Source of the DNA: Candidatus Aenigmatarchaeota archaeon
GTDB lineage: Archaea > Aenigmatarchaeota > Aenigmatarchaeia > QMZS01
DNA: 7,553 nt
Assembly: GCA_016932615.1 (NCBI GenBank)
Contig: JAFGCN010000013.1
Coordinates: forward strand, 1-7,553
Direction of reading: 5' to 3'
Shown: positions 1 through 5,096 of the stretch, piece after piece
How positions within the stretch are numbered: position 1 is the first letter of the stretch
Layout: every line of letters begins with the position of its first letter
The notes under the pieces: model-generated
Database searches by the model: none
The model's input: the letters and a program-made list of their open reading frames with translations, nothing else
What the model was told of the DNA's origin: nothing
Program-made: the position numbers and the translations under genes

Positions 1-1
1 A

Positions 2-745
2 GAACTCTGGCGCGACTTGAATTACACTGAGCTTTTGCCTGGGGGCAAAAACACCAAAAGGGCGCTTAACGTGGCAGCGGTTCCTGCCGCAGCCGTAGCG
101 CTATATTCCATTCCTAGAATTTCATTGCCACATGAATACACCCATGCTGCGGCAAATGTTCTCACCGGGGGGACAAATGATGCGGTCATAGAAGGCGTGA
201 CTGATATGGCTACGACAGGCCCATGGCCTGCGCAGGATGTAGTCTTGTTAGCCCCCTACCTCTGGTCGATGCCTTTGGGGTATTATCTTCTGAGTGAAGG
301 CAAAAAAAGAAAGTCTCTTCCGCTAACGGTAGCCGGCTCCGGGCTTTTATTTGGTGATGCAGCCTCAGTTCTCAATGCAGAGCTTTCTGCAGAGTCAATT
401 TCAGAGAAACTACCTGAACTAAACCTGCCTGAAGGTGCGGAAACCGTCTCCTTGTATGGTGATTTCAATCAGGTCGGCGCAGACTTGGTACAAAAAACAA
501 CCGAGCTTGTTGAAAAGCTTACTGGCCATGAAATAACAGACTACAAGCCAGTTGACCTTGACTGGGATTGTCAAACAGACCCAACAAACCCTTATCTTAT
601 GGGAGCAGCTTTCCTTGTAGGAGTCGCCATTATGGGGATAACCTATGGGCTTGGAAAGGCCTCAGTAAACAAGGTCGCAGACTGGAGGCGCAGGAAGAAA
701 ATCGATTCCACGGAAAGTGCAACTGAAAATTATGAAAACCAATAG
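2..745 (+). CDS. Membrane protein with HExxH (HEYTH) motif, possible M50-like zinc metalloprotease; 5' end uncertain or partial
   Basis: The frame is open to the left edge of the window. The first in-window start is TTG at 17, and the next Met is far inside at residue 64, so the true start is either that TTG or outside the window. Numbering from the TTG, hydrophobic segments lie near residues 18-34, 75-93, 101-119 and 192-215, followed by a basic tail (WRRRKK, 223-228). HEYTH at 39-43 sits at the end of the first segment, and LFGD at 111-114 lies in the third. A membrane-embedded HExxH plus a later Asp resembles the zinc site of site-2-protease (M50-like) families, where these residues bind Zn and hydrolyse peptide bonds within or beside the membrane. 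The classical NPDG motif is absent, so activity is inferred. A soluble loop of about 70 residues separates segments 3 and 4. The stop is 36 nt before the next gene. Family assignment is tentative. Confidence 0.7.
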   Translation, partial: ELWRDLNYTELLPGGKNTKRALNVAAVPAAAVALYSIPRISLPHEYTHAAANVLTGGTNDAVIEGVTDMATTGPWPAQDVVLLAPYLWSMPLGYYLLSEGKKRKSLPLTVAGSGLLFGDAASVLNAELSAESISEKLPELNLPEGAETVSLYGDFNQVGADLVQKTTELVEKLTGHEITDYKPVDLDWDCQTDPTNPYLMGAAFLVGVAIMGITYGLGKASVNKVADWRRRKKIDSTESATENYENQ

Positions 746-753
746 TTGCCGGC

Positions 754-769
754 TTCATAAGCTTAATAA
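754..769 (+). promoter_or_regulatory. Possible TATA-like promoter element for the acyl-CoA synthetase gene
   Basis: The 36-nt gap before the ATG at 782 is AT-rich and contains CATAAG (755-760) and TTAATAAT (763-770). The first lies about 24 nt before the ATG, roughly where an archaeal TATA box would sit for a leaderless transcript. No Shine-Dalgarno sequence is seen. The element is weak, and read-through from the preceding gene is equally possible. Confidence 0.25.
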
Positions 770-781
770 TCAGATAATCTT

Positions 782-2059
782 ATGGATTTGGAGCCGCTCT
801 TGAACCCAAAAAGCATTGCCGTAGTCGGCGCTTCGAGAAACAAGCAGAAAGTGGGCAGCATAATTCTCAAAAACCTGATGCACTTTCACGGAAAGCTCTA
901 CCCGGTCAACCCAAACACGAGGCATATATTCGGGCACCAGTGCTACCCAAGCGTCGAGTCAATAGGAAAGCCCGTCGATATGGCAGTAATCGCCATAAGG
1001 GCAGAGTTTATCCCGCAGATGTTGAGAAACGCAGAAAACCTCAAGACGGCAGTCATAATTTCAAGCGGCTTTTCAGAGGTCGGAAATTACAAGCTTAAAG
1101 ACGCAGTTCTTGCGGCGGCAAGAGAAAATGATATCCGGCTTCTTGGCCCTAACTGCATCGGCATACAGGTCCCTTCAAGGGAACTTAACGCAACCTTCAT
1201 GCGTCCCGCTCTAAATGGAGAGTATGCCCTTATTTCCCAGTCTGGCGCCATCTGCTCGTCCATAATCGACTGGAGCATCAGCCATAAGCTGGGCTTCTCC
1301 AAGATAATCTCTGTCGGAAACGCTTATGATCTGTCCTTTCCCGAGCTGATAAGCTATCTTGAAACAGACCGAAGCACGCAGAAGATTATCATGTATATCG
1401 AGGGGCTTAGCGACGGAAAGGCCTTCATTGAAGCGGCAAAGAAATCAAAGAAGCCGATTTATGCGCTTAAAGTCGGAAAGACCGAAGCGGGAATAAAGGC
1501 TGCTAAAACCCACACCGGCGCAATGGCAGGAAGCTACTCCATCTACAGGGATGTTTTCAGGCAGGTAGGGGTTACCGAGATGAAAAACCTAAAGGACCTG
1601 TTCCTTTTCCTCAAGATGAGCAAGCTGAAAAGAAAACCCGTCATTATCCTTTCGAATGCAGGCGGGCCAGCGACAGCAACAGCAGACCTGCTCTCTGAAG
1701 CAAACATTCCCCTAAAGAAGCTTTCTGGCGAGACAATGAAAAAGCTAAGCGCCCTTCTTCCCGAAAACTGGAGCCGCTCGAATCCTGTCGATATACTAGG
1801 CGACGCAACGCCAGACCGGTACGAAAAAGCCATGAAGATTCTATCAGGCGAAAAAGCAAATGTCTTAGTTATTCTTACGCCGCAGGAAATGACCGACCCA
1901 AGGGAAACCGCCCGGCGTCTTAGAAAATTCAAAAACCTGGTCTGCGTGTTTATCGGAGGAAAGGAGACCACAAGGGCCCGGCTCTTCTTAGAAGATTGCC
2001 ATGTCCCCGCCTTCGAGTTTCCAGAGCAGGCGGTTGATTGTTTGGGATTACTGAGATAA
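782..2059 (+). CDS. Acyl-CoA (acetyl-CoA) synthetase, ADP/NDP-forming, alpha subunit
   Basis: This family converts acyl-CoA, ADP and phosphate to free acid, CoA and ATP, the main energy-conserving step of acetate formation in many archaea. The 425-residue product has a CoA-binding Rossmann domain at the N-terminus (SIAVVGAS, 11-18), then GPNCIG (122-127), a succinyl-CoA-ligase-like domain (GEYALISQSG, 146-155) and the phosphohistidine loop KTHTGAMAGS (242-251), with His244 as the expected phosphorylated residue. The third domain carries SNAGGPATATADLL (291-304). The ATP-grasp beta subunit is not fused here and is not in the window, so it must be encoded elsewhere. The protein ends at FPEQAVDCLGLLR, in the family's last helix, and appears about 30 residues shorter than typical separate alpha subunits (from memory about 450-460). 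Its final codons plus stop are repeated twice downstream. ATG 782 is chosen because the conserved Rossmann start follows directly. The specific acyl substrate cannot be told. Confidence 0.9.
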   Translation: MDLEPLLNPKSIAVVGASRNKQKVGSIILKNLMHFHGKLYPVNPNTRHIFGHQCYPSVESIGKPVDMAVIAIRAEFIPQMLRNAENLKTAVIISSGFSEVGNYKLKDAVLAAARENDIRLLGPNCIGIQVPSRELNATFMRPALNGEYALISQSGAICSSIIDWSISHKLGFSKIISVGNAYDLSFPELISYLETDRSTQKIIMYIEGLSDGKAFIEAAKKSKKPIYALKVGKTEAGIKAAKTHTGAMAGSYSIYRDVFRQVGVTEMKNLKDLFLFLKMSKLKRKPVIILSNAGGPATATADLLSEANIPLKKLSGETMKKLSALLPENWSRSNPVDILGDATPDRYEKAMKILSGEKANVLVILTPQEMTDPRETARRLRKFKNLVCVFIGGKETTRARLFLEDCHVPAFEFPEQAVDCLGLLR

Positions 2060-2061
2060 AT
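2021..2061 (+). repeat. 3'-end repeat, copy A (in situ end of the acyl-CoA synthetase gene)
   Basis: This is the gene-attached copy of a three-copy direct repeat. It encodes P-E-Q-A-V-D-C-L-G-L-L-R-stop and runs two bases past the stop. It aligns without gaps to 4211-4251 with 37 of 41 identical bases, and its segment 2027-2059 aligns to 3061-3093 with 26 of 33 identical. Counts were made by eye from the sequence. Confidence 0.9.
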
Positions 2062-2080
2062 CCGCCACTTTCGACACAAC

Positions 2081-2090
2081 TTAAGGTTTA
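2081..2090 (+). promoter_or_regulatory. Possible TATA-like element for the amidohydrolase-like gene
   Basis: TTAAGGTTTA lies about 17-26 nt before the ATG at 2107, in the non-coding leader after copy A. The spacing fits an archaeal leaderless promoter and no Shine-Dalgarno sequence is present. The match to a TATA consensus is poor. Confidence 0.25.
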
Positions 2091-2106
2091 CTACTATGAA
2101 ATTATT

Positions 2107-3060
2107 ATGACTTTAGCCATAAACGATGCCCACCGCCACTTCGGCAGGAACAGCATTCACGGCTCCCTGGGCCGCCTGACTATCCCAAAGCTAAGATGCA
2201 CCTACAGTGGGCTTGTAAAAGACCTCGATAAATACAATATCAAAAAGAGCATTTTATTTCCACAGCCAGACCCATACGAAACTGGAAAAGACCTACTAAC
2301 CACAATTGCCGCCCTAAGCCTGCCCTATTTACTCTACAATCCTTGCGTGGAAACAATCCTGAGCGCTCAAGCCCTGGCACTGGGGGCAATTTTCCCACGA
2401 ATTTATGAAGACTTGAGCAGAAAGCCCCTGCGACCGGTCAATTACAAAAAGGCAAACCGGAAAATCTACGGGCTGGAAGATGAAAGGATAGATTTCATTC
2501 CCCTGGCAAACCACAATTTCAAGCTTTCCGACCTTGACAGCTTTGAAGGGTTCAAGGGCATAAAGTTCTATTATGGCGAGCCAACGGAAGGTCTTCTGGA
2601 ATATATGGACGAAAACAATCTGAATATGATTCTCCACCCTCCACCACAAAAGGCCAGAACTAAAGGAGTTTTCAGGAAAGTAGATGACGACATCTGGCAT
2701 CTGCCCAGCAATTTCCTGAAAACAGTCAACCGCTATGATGGAATCAAGTTCCAGGTAGCCCATCTTGCACGTGGTGATGAGCAGATAATAAATGCTCTAG
2801 GAAAATGCGAACACGATAATCTCTACACGGACAGCAGCGGCCTTACGTTCCATACGCTCAAAGCGTCCAGAAAAAATGCCGCAAAGATAATCCCCAGTAA
2901 TCCTGAACACGTTCTCTTCGGCTCCGACTGGCCATGGACCGATACTGGAAAAGAGATTGCATTCATAAATGGGCTAGAACTGGGCGAGAAAGAAAGAGAA
3001 AGTATTTTTTACAGCAACTACTTCAAACTCTGGGGTGACCGTGAGAAAGCTGTGCCTTAG
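2107..3060 (+). CDS. Amidohydrolase-like (Amidohydrolase_2 type) metal-dependent TIM-barrel hydrolase
   Basis: The 317-residue product has the layout of the Amidohydrolase_2 superfamily: DAHRH (residues 7-11, the DxHxH first-strand metal motif), GIKFYYG (151-157), MILHP with His177, VAHLARG with His219, and FGSDWPW with Asp274, followed by a closing YSNYFKLWG like the family's GNAxRLF end. These residues would build a mono- or dinuclear metal site for hydrolysis or decarboxylation of a small molecule; the substrate is unknown. There is no signal peptide, so it is presumably cytoplasmic. The frame is open upstream to a TTG at 2038 inside the synthetase gene, but ATG 2107 is preferred because it places DxHxH at the extreme N-terminus as in the family. 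The TAG stop is itself part of copy B of the 3'-end repeat. The gene seems unrelated to its neighbours and looks like accessory cargo. Confidence 0.8.
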   Translation: MTLAINDAHRHFGRNSIHGSLGRLTIPKLRCTYSGLVKDLDKYNIKKSILFPQPDPYETGKDLLTTIAALSLPYLLYNPCVETILSAQALALGAIFPRIYEDLSRKPLRPVNYKKANRKIYGLEDERIDFIPLANHNFKLSDLDSFEGFKGIKFYYGEPTEGLLEYMDENNLNMILHPPPQKARTKGVFRKVDDDIWHLPSNFLKTVNRYDGIKFQVAHLARGDEQIINALGKCEHDNLYTDSSGLTFHTLKASRKNAAKIIPSNPEHVLFGSDWPWTDTGKEIAFINGLELGEKERESIFYSNYFKLWGDREKAVP

Positions 3061-3093
3061 CGGGCGGTTGATTGTTTAGGGCTTTTAAGATAA
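3058..3093 (+). repeat. 3'-end repeat, copy B (displaced end of an acyl-CoA synthetase gene)
   Basis: Read in register with the synthetase, 3061-3093 encodes R-A-V-D-C-L-G-L-L-R-stop. It differs from copy A at 7 of 33 positions. From the Ala codon to the stop, all six differences are synonymous: Leu TTG/TTA, Gly GGA/GGG, Leu TTA/CTT and Leu CTG/TTA. The upstream amidohydrolase-like ORF ends on the TAG aligned with the Glu codon GAG of copy A. The copy is not part of any present-day ORF of useful length. Confidence 0.85.
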
Positions 3094-3098
3094 GTACC

Positions 3099-3120
3099 TC
3101 TATATAGTGGTATATAAATA
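3099..3120 (+). promoter_or_regulatory. Probable archaeal TATA-box region for a leaderless gene
   Basis: Two TATA-like strings, TATATA (3101-3106) and TATATAAATA (3111-3120), precede the ATG at 3131. The first is about 25-30 nt from that ATG, the expected distance if transcription begins at or next to the start codon. No Shine-Dalgarno sequence is seen. The element lies directly after repeat copy B, so this gene appears to carry its own promoter rather than depend on read-through. Confidence 0.5.
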
Positions 3121-3130
3121 TTTGTATATT

Positions 3131-4183
3131 ATGTCTCATGAAACTCTGCCTATGGAAGAACTCCCTGGAAGATACGACTATGGCTTTGTTACGCAGGAAG
3201 CAAAAGTCCCGGGAACAGGAGAGAAAATAACCACTGAGGTATCGCTGGACCACCTGGCATATAACCTGGTCCTTCCTGCCCTGGGAAGAAAAGTGGCCAA
3301 GGAACGATTTAGAGATATTATAAGAAATAACCTGTATTCCGTTGAGACTTCCAAAATACCCGGAGGCCACAATGGAGCCTATAATTCTTTAAAGAAGACC
3401 ATACGTGTAGACACTGAACTGGAAGGCACTCCACAGGAAGTGGCAAGCACGCTGTTTGCGGAAGGAGGCCACCTTTTTGCTGAAAATCTCTATAGGCCGG
3501 AAAATTTCATAATTGATGAATATTATGACCGTGTTGCCAAGCACATTGGGGAAGACTTATTTAGAAACACCAGATACGGATACTCGGTGGACACGTATCC
3601 AAACAATTTACCCAATGTTGCAGAAGATGCCAAGGCCATCAGAATAAGCAGAAATAATCTGGGCAAAATGCGGCTTTTTCTTGAGTCAGTATATAGCCAA
3701 GGCAAGCCGTTTCATGATCCGGACTTGTTCTCAAAAAATAAGGAAAAATGGAAGTCCCATATTTCCACATACCGGGCAGAGATAGCAACTCCAGAAGTGG
3801 AGAAAGACGTAAACCTTCTGGGGGAAGACTCCGAGTACCACTTAACTCACCTGGAGGGTTATTTCTTGGGAGACCTGCTTTTCAAGGAATTCGGGGCTGG
3901 AGCATTCACAGACCCCAGTAATTTGTTTTCAACGCTAGGGGAACTTCCCATAACAATCACTCAAATCCATCCAGACGGAAGCACTTCACGCAAAACGCTT
4001 AGGTACCCCATAGTGTCCGTAAATAGAAAGATAGAGCAAAAGATGAGCCCCGAAGCAAGAAAATCGTTGAAATACCTGGAGCGAAACATTCTGCCAGTCC
4101 TGCATTATTTAGGCAATATCCAGACAATCCACAGAGATTTTATCAGAGACTTGCAACGGACCGAAGAATGCTTAAGCGGGTAA
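3131..4183 (+). CDS. Unrecognised protein with a degenerate zincin-like AEGGH motif
   Basis: I do not recognise this 350-residue soluble protein. The segment TPQEVASTLFAEGGHLFAEN (100-119) has the helix pattern of a metalloprotease HExxH site, but Ala110 replaces the first zinc-ligand His, while Glu111 and His114 remain. A second conserved-looking stretch, HLEGYFLGDLLFKEF (240-254), contains Glu and Asp residues where a third ligand might sit in gluzincin-like folds. That suggests a metallopeptidase descendant that lost normal catalysis, or simply chance. No signal peptide or membrane segment is evident, and the C-terminal third is helical and charged. A GTG at 3107 could extend the frame by eight residues, but it lies inside the TATA-like region, so ATG 3131 is preferred. 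The gene is bracketed by copies B and C of the synthetase 3'-end repeat, which points to accessory cargo. Confidence 0.7.
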   Translation: MSHETLPMEELPGRYDYGFVTQEAKVPGTGEKITTEVSLDHLAYNLVLPALGRKVAKERFRDIIRNNLYSVETSKIPGGHNGAYNSLKKTIRVDTELEGTPQEVASTLFAEGGHLFAENLYRPENFIIDEYYDRVAKHIGEDLFRNTRYGYSVDTYPNNLPNVAEDAKAIRISRNNLGKMRLFLESVYSQGKPFHDPDLFSKNKEKWKSHISTYRAEIATPEVEKDVNLLGEDSEYHLTHLEGYFLGDLLFKEFGAGAFTDPSNLFSTLGELPITITQIHPDGSTSRKTLRYPIVSVNRKIEQKMSPEARKSLKYLERNILPVLHYLGNIQTIHRDFIRDLQRTEECLSG

Positions 4184-4186
4184 CCT

Positions 4187-4251
4187 GGAATGTCCCAGGG
4201 CCACTCGCGTCCACAGCAGGCAGTTGATTATTTGAGATTACTGAGATAAAT
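4187..4251 (+). repeat. 3'-end repeat, copy C (longest displaced end of an acyl-CoA synthetase gene)
   Basis: The core 4211-4251 matches copy A at 37 of 41 bases and encodes P-Q-Q-A-V-D-Y-L-R-L-L-R-stop in the synthetase register. Upstream, 4190-4210 still resembles the corresponding stretch of the gene (both start ATGTCCC), but with an indel of about one base that breaks the register. This copy is therefore a longer and more decayed gene end than copy B. The TAAATT at its end lies 21-26 nt before the next ATG and could double as a TATA-like element. Confidence 0.85.
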
Positions 4252-4272
4252 TCTATTCAACTGTAGTAAACT

Positions 4273-4932
4273 ATGGTCTCCACATCCCATATGCTTCTAT
4301 TTGAAGAGGAACCTTTACTGTTTGATCCCTACTTTACTAAGACCTCTCGATATGAGGGGCAGGGATATCTCGACAAGAAAGGCAGAGAGGCATACCTTAG
4401 CTGCGGCCCCCTCAATCCAACAAGATACACCGATTTGTGTGGCCCATACAAAGTGTGCCTCCAGGAACTACAAACCTCGGTCAATACAATCGTGGACAAA
4501 TCATTGTCAGACGGCTGCGAATACGGTTCTCTTATATTGAGTAAAACTTTACAGCCGGGACTGATAAAGGATATTTCATTTTTCGGGTGCGTAGGAGGCA
4601 TTTCTCCCGGAAGAATGAATTCTTCCGTCCTGAAAAATTATCCGGGATACAAGATTGGCATTCTTCACTCACATCCTACCGAAGACTTTCCCTCCCCACC
4701 CGATTTCACAACTTCCAGGAAGGTTCTGGTAGGCATTATACTCCCAAATGAAAAAAGACTCATATTCTATAAGATAAAGGCCCCTTTGTTTGATGATTTC
4801 ATGGGAGAATATGCTTCATTTTGGATGCGATCCTCTACGGAGCCATGGAAAGATGACCTCAAAAAATTCTGCCTTTCCGAAGAAGTGCCCCTGGACCCAA
4901 ATTACCAAATTTGCGTTCCAAACGCCAGGTAA
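4273..4932 (+). CDS. JAMM/JAB (MPN+) domain metalloprotease-like protein
   Basis: The 219-residue product has a full JAMM zinc signature: Glu83 in EYGSLIL, then LHSHP with His132 and His134, Ser141 and Asp144 in PSPPDF. In characterised JAMM enzymes, Glu, two His and Asp bind or activate zinc and water to cleave isopeptide or peptide bonds, typically removing ubiquitin-like or sulfur-carrier (SAMP/ThiS-like) proteins. All these residues are present, so activity is plausible. The domain occupies about residues 65-170, preceded by about 60 residues I cannot place and followed by about 50 charged residues with a WMRSSTEPW segment. No ubiquitin-like partner or E1-like gene is in the window. The start at ATG 4273 has no Shine-Dalgarno sequence and lies 23 nt after the copy C stop. 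The 3' end faces aglB, separated by the aglB repeat array. The natural substrate is unknown. Confidence 0.85.
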   Translation: MVSTSHMLLFEEEPLLFDPYFTKTSRYEGQGYLDKKGREAYLSCGPLNPTRYTDLCGPYKVCLQELQTSVNTIVDKSLSDGCEYGSLILSKTLQPGLIKDISFFGCVGGISPGRMNSSVLKNYPGYKIGILHSHPTEDFPSPPDFTTSRKVLVGIILPNEKRLIFYKIKAPLFDDFMGEYASFWMRSSTEPWKDDLKKFCLSEEVPLDPNYQICVPNAR

Positions 4933-4955
4933 AATTATGCAAACGCCCCAAGCAA

Positions 4956-5096
4956 TCACTTAACCTCGGGACTTGCCCAGTAATTTATTTAACCTCTGGG
5001 CTTGTCCTGAAAAACTACTTCGCCTCAGGACTTGCCCCATGACCTACCTAACTTCAGGGCTTGTCCTGTAACCTACTTAACTTCAGGATAGTCCTC
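4956..5096 (-). repeat. Tandem array of five 29-30 nt units made from the 3' end of aglB
   Basis: Reading the minus strand, the true end of aglB (5073-5096) encodes E-D-Y-P-E-V-K-stop. Four further units follow. They read R-T-S-P-E-V-R-TAG (5044-5067), G-A-S-P-E-A-K-TAG (5015-5038), R-T-S-P-E-V-K-TAA (4985-5008) and W-A-S-P-E-V-K-TGA (4956-4979). Linkers between units are 5-6 nt, giving periods of 29, 29, 30 and 29. The Pro, Glu and Lys codons vary synonymously and all three stop codon types appear. On the plus strand each downstream unit also has a partial dyad of the form GGxCTTGxCC. Apart from a short AT-rich stretch (4933-4955), nothing else lies between the JAMM gene and aglB. This is not a CRISPR: there are no spacers and the units diverge. 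Confidence 0.9.

Larger units (their letters stand above)
2060..4251 (+). other. Candidate block of two single-gene cassettes, each closed by a 3'-end repeat
   Basis: Seen: downstream of copy A the pattern [about 37-47 nt AT-rich leader][one ORF on the + strand][copy of the acyl-CoA synthetase 3' end] occurs twice, closed by copies B and C. The first ORF's TAG abuts copy B with no gap, and the second ends about 30 nt before the copy C core. Inferred: each unit was inserted at the 3' end of the synthetase gene and brought its own replacement end, displacing the older one. A third gene (4273-4932) follows copy C but is not closed by a further copy. No recombinase, transposase, tRNA or terminal inverted repeat was found in the block, so it is not called a mobile element. 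Confidence 0.5.

Noticed and set aside
1543-2079. 178-residue minus-strand ORF opposite the acyl-CoA synthetase gene
   Set aside because: It is an antisense shadow of a clearly conserved gene and has a low-complexity Ser/Arg/Phe-rich translation.
2038-2106. Upstream TTG start giving a 340-residue amidohydrolase-like protein overlapping the synthetase gene
   Set aside because: The extra 23 residues derive from the synthetase end in another frame and the leader. ATG 2107 places the DxHxH motif at the N-terminus as in the family.
2060-3093. Insertion sequence or transposon between copies A and B
   Set aside because: There is no transposase and no terminal inverted repeats could be seen by eye. 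The single ORF is an amidohydrolase-like enzyme.
3107-3130. GTG start at 3107 for the AEGGH protein
   Set aside because: It lies within the TATA-like promoter stretch and encodes an unlikely VYKYLYI leader. ATG 3131 fits a leaderless start.
4190-4249. Tiny ORF MSQGHSRPQQ... ending in the copy C stop
   Set aside because: It is best explained as the frame-shifted remnant of the synthetase gene end. The 19-codon length gives no independent support as a gene.
2021-4251. Integron-type attC sites
   Set aside because: The three repeats show no attC-like paired inverted core sites, they code for a gene's C-terminus, and no integron integrase is in the window.
5009-5014. Short T-tract on the minus strand after aglB as a terminator
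   Set aside because: It has only five Ts within the linker of one repeat unit, too weak to call without transcript data.
4956-5096. Possible CRISPR array (five units of 29-30 nt)
   Set aside because: The units are directly adjacent with no unique spacers, are divergent, and are explained as copies of the aglB 3' coding end.
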